NCBI GenBank assembly: GCA_040954595.2
Contig: CM082577.2
Span: forward strand, 2,418,001-2,482,000
DNA from: Balanoglossus misakiensis
Lineage: Eukaryota; Hemichordata
DNA length: 64,000 nucleotides
Direction: 5' to 3'
A model generated the notes under the pieces. That model was not told the DNA's origin. It saw only the letters and a list, made by a program, of their open reading frames with translations, and searched no databases. The position numbers were made by a program, and so were the translations under genes. Shown here piece by piece: positions 54,484 to 64,000 of the stretch. Positions within the stretch are counted from its first letter, which is position 1; each line of letters opens with the position of its first letter.

Positions 54484-55476
54484 CTCGGAAACCACTACAC
54501 AGTTCGTGTCCACAGAAGATTTGGGTTACCTCTCAATTGTTACCGCGCGTCTAATTTGCACTACAATAACAACTGTTTGTGCAACGTCTCTATTATACAG
54601 CCGTAGCCAACCATAAAGTGGTCATCGTTTTGTTTTGTAAAAAAAAAACTACAGTAAAGAAAAGACGCAAGACTTACTTTCCACTTAAACAACACGACTT
54701 AAGCAGGCGAAACCTCGGTCACAACCGTGGGCGTATGAAATAAACGACTTGGAGTTATCAGTCTTGGTCAAAATAGTCAGTGTGTACACGTACACGCGCG
54801 CGCTTGCGACCACCGCCGAGATGTTTAGCAAGATCCGTGTCGCACCAAACCCTTCAAAGCAATCCACCTATGTTTGGTTGTTTACGGTTTCTTTCCCATG
54901 CGCCCTGGTCAACAAAGACTACTCATCCGTTGCAACGATGCCAAGTTTTTAGCAGGTAATACACAAGCAGCCCTGATTACCTGTACGTAATAAACAAGGC
55001 GTCGCTATAAGCGACCAGACCGCGCGCAACAGGTGGTTTTGGCTCTGAAGCAAAAAACATGTGCATAATAGTTAGTTCATTATGAAATGCTCCGAAACCG
55101 ATTAAAAGTGCACAACATAATTGTCAGTTGTTATAAATGATATAAATAATACCCCAAAACTATAGCACTTTAAATCCTTCGTGATTCTAAATCAAATATC
55201 TAAAACTTCGCAAGTTCCATCGATTTTCTATAATGTCGTGATACATATCAGTGGTGAATTTTAATAAACACAAAGGAGTTTTCGAACAGGCGCTTCAAAA
55301 GCAGTCATCTGCATTTTTGTCAAGAGTCGTTCCGTACGTCTTCGCATGAATCGTTTTATTGTATTACGGTGGAATATTTGGTATTGGCCAAAAATTATGT
55401 GGTGAACTAAAGTGTTCATGTGTTATGCCCATGTACACGACGTAAGTTGAGCCATGACAACCGGTCACTAAGCATA
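54484..55476. other. Upstream region of the unnamed gene
   Basis: Probably includes the promoter and 5' UTR of the unnamed gene. The plus-strand open frame over 54272-54616 is antisense to its first exon. Nothing else recognised. Confidence 0.5.
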
Positions 55477-55695
55477 TTTAAAGGGACAGCCTAGATGTAC
55501 ATTTTAATTGTAATTTCACTATTTTGATCCGTGCAACCACTACAGTTTCTTGTTCTACTTGATAAATCATGTTTAATACACCAAGTGCATGTGTTCAGCT
55601 TGTCGACATAATATATATCCCAACATGCTGTAGGGAGTAGAACAACAAATTGTAGTGCAAAATAAAAAAAATACCAACTATACTTTCGAAAACAC
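55477..55695. mobile_element. MITE/SINE-like element, family B copy 2
   Basis: Starts TTTAAAGGGACA like the copy at 53055 and has internal inverted blocks: ACTACAGTTTCTTGTTCTAC near 55539 and GAGTAGAACAACAAATTGTAGT near 55636 (quoted in shortened form: GTAGAACAACAAATTG). No coding capacity. Ends are approximate. Confidence 0.5.
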
Positions 55696-56603
55696 AACCA
55701 AAGTTGAGCGACATTGAGGTACATGCCAACCTGTCACTTTTGCTTATTAATTATCAAACAATAGAAGGCGGTATGAGATAAAATACGGTATCAAAACTCG
55801 ATGTCAAGACCCAAAGAGTGATATTACGTCGTGCTTTTGGTTTGGGCGTGGCATAGACGGGAAAGATGATTGGAAGGAAAAACGATGATTAGAACTTCAT
55901 CTACGACATCGATGACGCGGATAACGGTCGACCGATATGTGGGCGTGATTGGGTTGGGCCTGTGTGGACAAGAAGAGAAAATGCTTCGGTGTGCTTTACG
56001 ACACCCAGGCTTTGTTAAATAGCATCCACTTGGACTCTGGCAAATCAATACTCGCAGAAAAGACCTTCCTCAACAGTATTAAACAAGAATGTGAGCTCAA
56101 TGATCGATGCCTATAAAATGGGATGACTTGTCTTCTGGGACCAGTATACGCGATTTGGTATTTGGTCAAATTACTAGTATAGGACTCTACCTGTAGATTG
56201 AAAGATTCAGTCGTAAGCGGGCGCTTGCGGTACCAGAGCGCCCCCACATGACTAGTCTTCTCTACCTGTCGTTGGAATATGGTCGTCGGAAGGTTACATT
56301 GTGATCTTTATACCAGAAATCAACCTTCCCATTTTTTGCAGGAAGCTGTGCCAATGATTGATGCATGTGATAGAAACAATTGTTATGTCTTTGGGTAATT
56401 AAAGTATTTAGTAATCAAATAGGAAAAAACATCAGGCAGATGTGGTTTGAATGAAAACTGAATGACTTTTGGTGGGAAGATCACATGGGAAGAACAACAA
56501 GCTGCTTTCTACCAACAGTAGTATGTGTTGAACGTTGATGACCTTCAAATTGAATATTCATCCCAATCACTTTCACACAAAACTGGAGTTGTAAATCATT
56601 ACC
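55696..56603. other. Spacer between element copy and E4F1 3' end
   Basis: No gene recognised. A GAGCGCCCCC motif, related to the CTCF-like motifs elsewhere in the window, occurs at 56236. Confidence 0.5.
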
Positions 56604-56609
56604 TTTATT
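56604..56609 (-). promoter_or_regulatory. Poly(A) signal candidate, E4F1
   Basis: Minus-strand AATAAA 298 bases after the E4F1 stop codon. Confidence 0.5.
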
Positions 56610-56906
56610 TACACAAATCTACCACCTTCAGACCAAGCTAATATAAAATGCTTACAGACACTCGAAAAATCAGTAATACTGCATGAAAATAGTGAATTCA
56701 AAACCACGGAAGCAGAATAGATCAGTCAGCACACACAAGTACGGGGAAAAATTGCCAATTGCAGCTGATAGGATAAGTCCAATTATGATTACCAGTAGTA
56801 AAATGAACACAGGATACATGTAGTACTGAATGAGAGTCTTGTCAAATTTTGGCAGTTCACATTATAATATAATTAAAAAATTTGCATGATTTTTTTCTGC
56901 ATTTTT

Positions 56907-59900
56907 CTACATTTCAATGACGACAGTCTCCAATGCTGGATTTTCAGCCGTTCCCGCACTGACAATAGATACTTCGTTCTCGTCGGTTGCCTTCATGGCT
57001 ACCATGACGCCCTCGGGCACAGAGACAGGGTGGGATAATTCCTCCATACATTCTTCTGTTTCCATAGGAACTTCAATTTGGTCAACCACTGTGAACAAAA
57101 ACGGTGTAAGTACATACATGAGGAGTTAAGAGCAAAAAAAATTTATTTAATCACATCATTTAAAACTATTGGTGAATTTGTACACATCTTATTGGGGAAT
57201 CACACTAGACTTAACTTATTTTTGCGGAGATGTTACATTCACTACAGCACAAAGCTGTCAGCTGTCACTGTATGGTCATCTATACACAAACTCCATTGAT
57301 GTCAGTCAAGACTGCGATATACCCTTCATATATTTAGCCATTGTGGGTACAAACACTTACTGGTGATTTCATGGGACGTTTCTTGATGGTCGTCGTGTTG
57401 GTGCTCGTTGTTGTGTTGCTGTTCACTGTGTTCTTCCTGGCCTTGTTCTTGTTCGATCTGTTGCTGCTGCTGTTCTTCGATCTGTTGCTGTTGCTGCTCT
57501 TCGATCTGTTGCTGTTGCTGCTGCGTCAGCATGGACTCAGTCAGAATCACCGTCTGGATCACATCCTCCACGTCGGAGCCGGCCCCGCCCTGGCCCTGGT
57601 GGTTGGTCTCCACGATGTTGACGATGTAATCCTGGGTGTTGGCCACCACCGAGGAGAATTCAGCCAGCACAGACGCGGCTGCCGTGCTCTCCTCCACCGA
57701 GGGCATAACCACATCTCTGGAAGCGTCCGCGTCAAGGACTACCGATTTGTTCGTGGGGTTGCACGGCACTGCAAGGGAGACAAGAAGGTTTGAATACGGA
57801 AACATTACAGCAAAGTACACTGCAAAGGAAAGTTACAATGGAATTAGACCAAATTGCTGCAGTGAAAGGGACCAAAAGAAATCAGCCAATCAGTATTTAA
57901 TATGCACGATATATAGTTCTTACCTTTGGCTCTTCTGTGTCTTGCCAGCGTTCCATGTTCAGCAAACGCTCTCCCACATCGCTCACAAGCGTAAGGTTTC
58001 TCTCCGGTGTGGCTCCTTTCGTGCCGGATCACGGATGCCTTCTCCCGGAATGCTTTCTGGCAGAACTGGCATTTCCACGGCGCTTCGTCAGTGTGGATCT
58101 TCATGTGTGTTTGCAGTATCGTCTATAAAACAGACAAAATAATATTATCACTGCACTGTTGTTGGACTTGCTCATTTTGATCAACATTGCTTCTTTAATG
58201 TTTATGATATTGATGCCTGGAAATCCACACAAACAAAAAATGTGCAATATTGCTTTGACCACGGTCACTCCACACACCCAACAGCCAGTACAAAAGCTCA
58301 CATCACAAATCTCATATTGTGTGTGTGAAATTCTCCGTGTAGACACATTAGCAAAGGAACTCACAACCCCAGTTTGACTAAATGAGTATATCGTGGCTTC
58401 TTCTTTTATTCCTACCTTTGTTTTAAAGCTCTTGTTGCACTGCGGACAGGCGAACGGTCTTTCTTGGGAATGGATCCGTAGATGCTCCTTGACGTGGGTG
58501 ATGCGTTTGTAGAGTTTGCCGCACTCGCCGCATTTGTACCGCCTTTCGTTGGTGTGGGTGAGAATGTGTTTGTTGAGGAAGTCTTTGCAGCGGAATCGCT
58601 TTGGGCAGTAGTTACATTCAAAGGGTTTCTCGCCTGTGAAGACAAACAAACGAATGAATTCTCAATATAACACGAAATAAGATAGTTCTCAATAGTACTG
58701 TACCACATGAATCTGTAAGACTTCAGTGTATGTTTGTATTGGACTATGTATGCAATCAAAGATCACAGTGAAAATTCCTAGAATAGAATTAATTCTTTTG
58801 TAACAGAACTCATAGTATCTTTGGCTCCTTGTTGTTTGTAGAAAAGTTATTTGTCACCTTTGAGACAATATCTTTATTTCCTAACCCCCCCCCCCTGAAT
58901 TTTCTGATCCCGCTTCAACCATTTCACCCTTACCACAGCAAACAATGGGACCAACCCTCATAGGAGGTGAGAGGTTTGTGAAAAATGTGCTTAGGCGCTT
59001 TGCTGCTTACCAGTATGTTTGCGCAGATGGGCCCGAAGGTAGCTCTTGCCGCGGAAACTCTTATTGCAGGCGACGCATCGATGCATCTCTTTGAAGCCAT
59101 GCACACCTGACGTGACTAGCTCTGAGGACTGACCAGTGGCTTGTAACTCCAGGAACTGTTTGTATGCTACCTTGAATATTCCAAGCTGGAGGGAGAATAT
59201 TGATAAGCAGTGATGAAGGGGATGTGTTGTTAATCATGTTGATTCAGCTGTCAAAATATTTGACATTACACTGCTTGATGCTGGTTCAATTGCTCCATGA
59301 TCAAGGTATGACTGGTACTCTAGGGGGGATATGAAAATGACACTGTTGGGGTTAAGCAAGAAATAAAGTATACACACCTGCTCAGGCGACAATTCACTAC
59401 TTGAATCCTCCACATCTGGCGAACCCTCATCATTGTCCTCTCCTGATTGACCAGCACCGCTGTTCACCAAATTGCCTGGCGTATGCGGCGTTGCGGAATC
59501 CAGCTGCTTCCTGTGTTCGGCCATCATGTGCACCTGCAGACTTGCGCGACCGCTGGCCGCAAACACACACAGACCGCACCTGTGGGGCATGTCGCTGATG
59601 TGACTCTTCAAGTGTTCCCGCAGAGTGTCGTTGGAGTCCAGGAACATGGCACACGCCCGGCACTGGTACGGCAGAAAGCGCTCGGTTTCCACGTGCTGCA
59701 CGGCGCTGTCTCCAGGGGGATGCGTCTCTGTTGCATCTGCTGCTGCTTTGATAACGTTCTGTTCCGAGTCGCTTTGGCTGTTGTCCTGAGCTTGGCTGGT
59801 GGATTCGTTCTCTTGACTGCTTGATTCGGGCTTGTCCGATTCATCTGTAATCATGGCAGACAATGATACACATATAAATATGTAAATACTTAGAATTACA

Positions 59901-62801
59901 CTATTGTGAGTAAAAACACTGATGATCAAAGTGAAATCTTTGTTGTGGAGCCTGTCGTTCAAAGCACATTACTTGATATGTCACAACTGTACAAGGACCC
60001 TACTACTTGCAACCAAATTCAAGGGTCTCTGCATATCGTTCCCTGCCCCAAGATAGATGCAAAATTCTTACTTTGCACTTCCTTGGCCCGCGTTTGTGAC
60101 CTCGTCCCAATACTGTGTGTAATGCTGCTAGTGGCGGTGTTCGCTGGAGTAGTGGCATCATCCCTTTGGTTTGTCGTCACACTGACGCTTATTCCTCTTC
60201 TGGAGTGGCAGGCAGTCGGAGCCTTGTGGTGGCGTGAGAGTGCCCCGGATTCCCGGAAGCTTCTTCCGCATCTACTGCACACAAATGGTCTCTCATCTGC
60301 AACAAGATGAGGTTAACTTATTACTCTGGTGTGCAGTGACAGGCTTGAATGAATTGTGCGACTCACTGCATGGTGTAGAGAGAGACAACTCTATGACTGA
60401 TAAACTCAAAAAATTCCTTCAGAATCTGAACCCGTACTGTACAGTACCAGGAGTTGTATACAGACCAATGAAAATGAAATCCTTCCTACCTGTATGCCGT
60501 CGAATATGTCTATCTAGAGATCCTTTCGTTTTAAAGCTGTCTCCACATTCTGTGCATTTATATTCACGGACATCTGAGTGAACTCGGAGGTGGCTCTGCA
60601 ATACTGCTTCCTTTGTGGAGAAAATCCATAAAGATTGGGTCAGTCAATGTTAGCCCCTTACTAATACAAGCCATTCCTGATTACAATGACCCAACCATAC
60701 CAGCAAAAGTGAGATCAGACCAAACTACATTTATAGTGACAAGCCTAAATAAAATCTCATTAACATAATCTGTGAATCTTACCTTTTTGAAACCTTTCTG
60801 ACATACATCACAGACATACGGTCTGTTGTTGGTGTGCGTCTTCATGTGCTTCTTCAGTTCCCATGACGACGTCACTGTGACGTAACACTCCTCACAGCTG
60901 TATACTTTGTGGTTGACTTGCCGGTGTTTGTCCAGAGAGTGTTGGTGCCGGAACAGGCGGCCACAATCAGGGCATTTCAATCCTGGCAGAGGAATTAGAG
61001 GAAGAAGTCTGAGCAAAGTGATTTAAAATATATTTTCTGCAAAGAGCATTAAAGATCATGGTACTCAAGTAGACATATCTACGAGTCCAAACAAGACCAT
61101 TGAAAATCACTTCTGAATAGCAACTGTTGCTTACCAATAAAATGTGGGCTTTGTTTTGTCTCCCCATTCGGCTTACTAGTATCTTTCTTGACAGAGTCTA
61201 CTGAAACAAGCACTGTAAAAAAAGCAGGATGGAATCAAATATGAATTACACACTTTTTAATTTTTTGACTGTATACCAAACATTTCATGAATTAACTCAA
61301 TACAACTAGCTGGAATCAACACCGCTTCCAGTTATTTGTCAAGTTAATAATGTAATGTTTTTTTTAACTCACAGGTAAACATTTTTTCAAACTTTGCAAT
61401 ATAGAGGTATTACTTCTTACCTGCTTTCATGTTACTGTCTTGATCAATTGGTGCAAGGTGCGGTAGGATTATGCACGGATTCTCACGACACACACTGAAT
61501 GTCATTCGTTGCCTGTGAGCGTGGTACTTGTGCTCAATGAACTCAGACAGGGATAGGAATTCTGTCTGGCACAGTGTGCAACGGTGGATATCCAGGGTTT
61601 CGCTAGCTTCACTATTCGGGGTTGCGTCAGGTGTGGGGTCTGTGTCCCCCGCCGCATCTTTGACATCTTCTCCGTGATCAGTCATGCTGCCCTCTTGAGA
61701 CAAGGCTGTGTTTGTGGTTGCTGTCGGACCATCATCATCGGCTGGACTGGCTGCTGTGATAGAGACTACATGTTCTTTCAGCTGTGTGCAGCTGCTGTCA
61801 GCCACACAGTGAGCATTTGCATTGCTGAATGCAGGAAGGTCAAGTGCACTGGCAGTGGACTCGGCGAGCGTCTGGTCTTTCTCCCCAGTCACACAGTCCT
61901 CATGTACACTGACTTCTGAAATTTCACCATTCGACCTTTCACATGGCTCGGACACTTCAGTGGCCTTCCCTGAATGTGCATCGGTGTCTGTGCCATCTGC
62001 GCTTTGTGTATTACCCAGCAACTCTGCATTTAAAGGGATTCCAGATGTCAAACTCTCACTGATTTTTTCAAGTTCTAAAGAGTCATTACAAACTGCTGAA
62101 TCTCTGACACTGCTCTCTATGGCAACAGGAGGTGAAATATCTGTAAAAAAAATTACTTCTTTCAATGAAAATAAACAATACATCTAGATCTACATGTATA
62201 TCATCTATATGAACATGCAAACAAACAGGTTTTTTCATATGTAGATGTACATGTACATTGATTATTTCACAGTGGATTTGCTGTGTTTATTTGCACACAC
62301 ATAATGACATACATGTACATAAATTTGAAATGGCATGATTCCATGAATGGACATTTGACTGAGTGACATGTAGTCTGGAAGTGGGAGGGTATCCGTGATC
62401 CTTGAGGCAGTTACAAAAGTCAGCTGGGCAGCTACAAATATCATTATCAGTACTAGTTTTGTATAGGATATTAGTACATCTGTGTCAATGTCACCGACAA
62501 GGGACTACCTGTACATAAATACTAGCCGATCAAAACTGCAAGCAAAGAGTGAATACATGTACTACAGAAAAGTTCACGTTGGACCCAATGAATGTTGTAA
62601 AACGATCGTGTTCTCGCGCGCTGCGTTAGAAATTGTAAGCAGACGTGAGGCAATAATCATCACTTTAATCAAGGATGCGACTAAAATAACAGAGAGTTGT
62701 GTTGTGCGGTAAGTCGACGGTATTCAAGTGAACTGCGACCGAGAGAAATCAAACTTACCGCTGTCATTTCTGGGCTCTGGTCGTAGATCGGTAGAATTCA
62801 T
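56907..62801 (-). CDS. E4F1: E4F1-like C2H2 zinc-finger transcription factor / E3 ligase
   Basis: Nuclear zinc-finger protein; vertebrate E4F1 binds promoters and acts as an atypical ubiquitin E3 for p53. Exons in gene order: 62801-62759, 62140-61421, 61212-61135, 60982-60783, 60610-60490, 60296-60072, 59844-59378, 59185-59011, 58633-58416, 58122-57924, 57768-57361, 57088-56907; 1011 residues in phase (human 784). Human E4F1-like blocks: N-terminal finger CTLCQTEFLSLSEFIEHK (about 202-219), FKTKGSLDRHIRRHT, the odd finger CSRCGRSFRESGALSRHH, CGECGKLYKRITHVKEH, CQFCQKAFREKASVIRH, GRAFAEHGTLARHRRAKG and VLAEFSSVVANTQDYIV (about 849-865). About twelve fingers, roughly three more than human, plus a long Ser/Asp/Glu-rich N-terminal half. 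A Gln-rich repeat (about 898-924) follows. The last finger lacks its final His, as in human E4F1. Confidence 0.92.
57455..57524 (-). repeat. 24-bp coding minisatellite in E4F1
   Basis: Three head-to-tail units each encode IEEQQQQQ or a close variant, followed by a region rich in Gln, Glu and His. The repeat keeps the reading frame and is probably length-polymorphic. Confidence 0.85.
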
Positions 62802-63425
62802 TGCGACTTACTTGTAAACGACATCCAGCTACTGCCGCAAAATGGCTCTCTTTTTTACGCATCGGTTTGTGCGCAGGCTTTCAACCTCGTTCACAAGCAT
62901 AGCGAACCACGAGACTTCCTGCATATATTGAAGTGCATCCAATTTCCAAGGGAATACTTGAAATACCTGTGTCAGTCATTTCTCGACACCACATCGTTTA
63001 TAATTATATACACCATTTCAATGCTCCGAAACTAAATTTGATAAATTCTTTATTATTGCTCAAAATAACAGTTTCTAGAAAACACAGTGAAGAAATCTTG
63101 CATTTCATTTCAATGGCAGCATAGTATACCTTATACAAAAGAAAAATAGTTGCCGCCACGATTTCCATAGCATTCTACTAAACCATTTTCCATATTTCAC
63201 ACTTCTGCACCATATAAATGGCTTTGTAAATATCTGTATGAAACTTACCAAACACTAGATAGCGGCTTAATAGCTTTCATTATTTTTTTCTGGAGAAGGT
63301 CACAGGTGGACAATAAAGCATACCATCTTGCAATAATTTTCTACATCATTCTAGTCAGTCTACAAAATTTACATTTATAAACAATTGCAGGCTTTTTAGT
63401 AAAAGTCATGCGTCATGTTGTGGGC

Positions 63426-63521
63426 TAGCCTGGTGTCCATACCAGGGTGTGCGTGTGTTTTTTTTATATATATATATATATATATATAGAAATTCACACC
63501 GCTGGTATGGAGACCAGGCTA
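63426..63521. mobile_element. Short inverted-repeat element with TA core
   Basis: Arms TAGCCTGGTGTCCATACCAG (63426-63445) and CTGGTATGGAGACCAGGCTA (63502-63521) are inverse with one mismatch in 20. Further GTGTG/CACAC pairing and a TA microsatellite lie between them. GTGGGC flanks both sides. This looks like a small MITE or foldback element. Confidence 0.7.
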
Positions 63522-63954
63522 TGGTGTGGGCTGACCAAAAATATCCCCTATCGTTCATTTAACAGTGCTATCTTCCTGCTTTGTACAAAGAACATTTCTA
63601 TTCCAATGACCTTGTTTATTTTTATGATCTGTGAAAGGAGAAAAACTATGACAAGGTCCAAAGAAGTAATGCTGGTAGTCTTGCTATCATTTGTATTGTT
63701 TTATGAAATTTACGTACTTTGTAGTTTCATAGTTTCTTTCGTAATGATGGAAATGCTGTGTTATTCTATTCGTTTTTTTGCATTTCATTCTGTTCATTAA
63801 TTAGATAATGACTTATTTAAGGAACAAAAGTTCATATTTTTTGACGAAATTTGAAAAACGTTATTGTTATTTCTACCATGTACCAAGGCCACACCAGCTG
63901 GCTCTCGGAAGCTGAATACAGCGCCACCGCCGACGTTATTGTACATCATTACCA

Positions 63955-63964
63955 GCGCATGCGT
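63955..63964 (+). promoter_or_regulatory. NRF1-like palindrome
   Basis: GCGCATGCGT matches the NRF1 consensus in one of ten bases short of the perfect palindrome. In a locally GC-richer stretch at the window edge it suggests a promoter of a neighbouring gene beyond 64000. Confidence 0.4.
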
Positions 63965-64000
63965 GGTGAAGTGTCATTGTTTTTAATGCCGGAGATCGTA

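Larger units (their letters stand above)
62802..64000. other. E4F1 upstream region and right edge of window
   Basis: Contains the E4F1 promoter, an inverted repeat with TA core (63426-63521) and an NRF1-like motif near the edge. No coding exon recognised. Confidence 0.55.

Noticed and set aside
54272-54616. 114-codon plus-strand hydrophobic open frame
   Set aside because: It is antisense to exon 1 of the unnamed gene, whose minus-strand model has matching splice sites and phases.
57341-57793. Leucine-rich plus-strand open frame
   Set aside because: It is the antisense translation of the glutamine repeat exon of E4F1.

Overview
This is metazoan nuclear DNA. Every gene is split by GT-AG introns, the coding sequences match animal single-copy families, and the AT-rich introns and spacers carry short inverted-repeat elements and many TACATGTA-type palindromes. 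Gene content (USP7, E4F1, tandem alpha-L-fucosidases, a type I PKA regulatory subunit, cytosolic SHMT) and intron density suggest a marine invertebrate, possibly a non-vertebrate deuterostome such as a hemichordate or cephalochordate. The species assignment is inference only. I see no bacterial, viral or organellar sequence.

Layout: (1) 68-14284, minus: USP7 deubiquitinase, 29 coding exons, its last roughly 85 codons lying off the left edge. (2) 15901-23851, plus: two tandem alpha-L-fucosidase genes; the first has two intact alternative first exons, so three N-terminal coding exons serve two 3' exon sets. (3) 27022-41945, minus: PRKAR1-type cAMP-binding regulatory subunit of PKA, with long introns and candidate alternative N-terminal exons. 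(4) 46176-49075 (non-coding first exon probably near 50331), minus: serine hydroxymethyltransferase, cytosolic type. (5) 51373-54483, minus: an unrecognised 217-residue basic protein in three exons. (6) 56907-62801, minus: E4F1-like multi-zinc-finger protein with a C-terminal glutamine-rich repeat. From 62802 to the right edge no gene is visible, but an NRF1-like palindrome near 63955 hints at a promoter for a gene beyond the edge.

Exon models were built by hand from homology, splice dinucleotides and reading phase. In each gene with a complete coding region the exon lengths add up to an open frame: SHMT 482 aa, PRKAR1 376 aa, fucosidases 452/453 and 451 aa, E4F1 1011 aa, unnamed protein 217 aa. 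The visible part of USP7 is exactly 1008 codons.

The genes do not form one pathway. USP7 and E4F1 both belong to the p53/ubiquitin network in vertebrates and both map to human 16p13, so their linkage here may be ancient. I found no convincing new molecular system. The best leads are the duplicated fucosidase first exons with patchy exon-to-exon homogenisation, the unnamed protein, a candidate basic alternative N-terminus for PRKAR1, and several foldback/MITE-like families.
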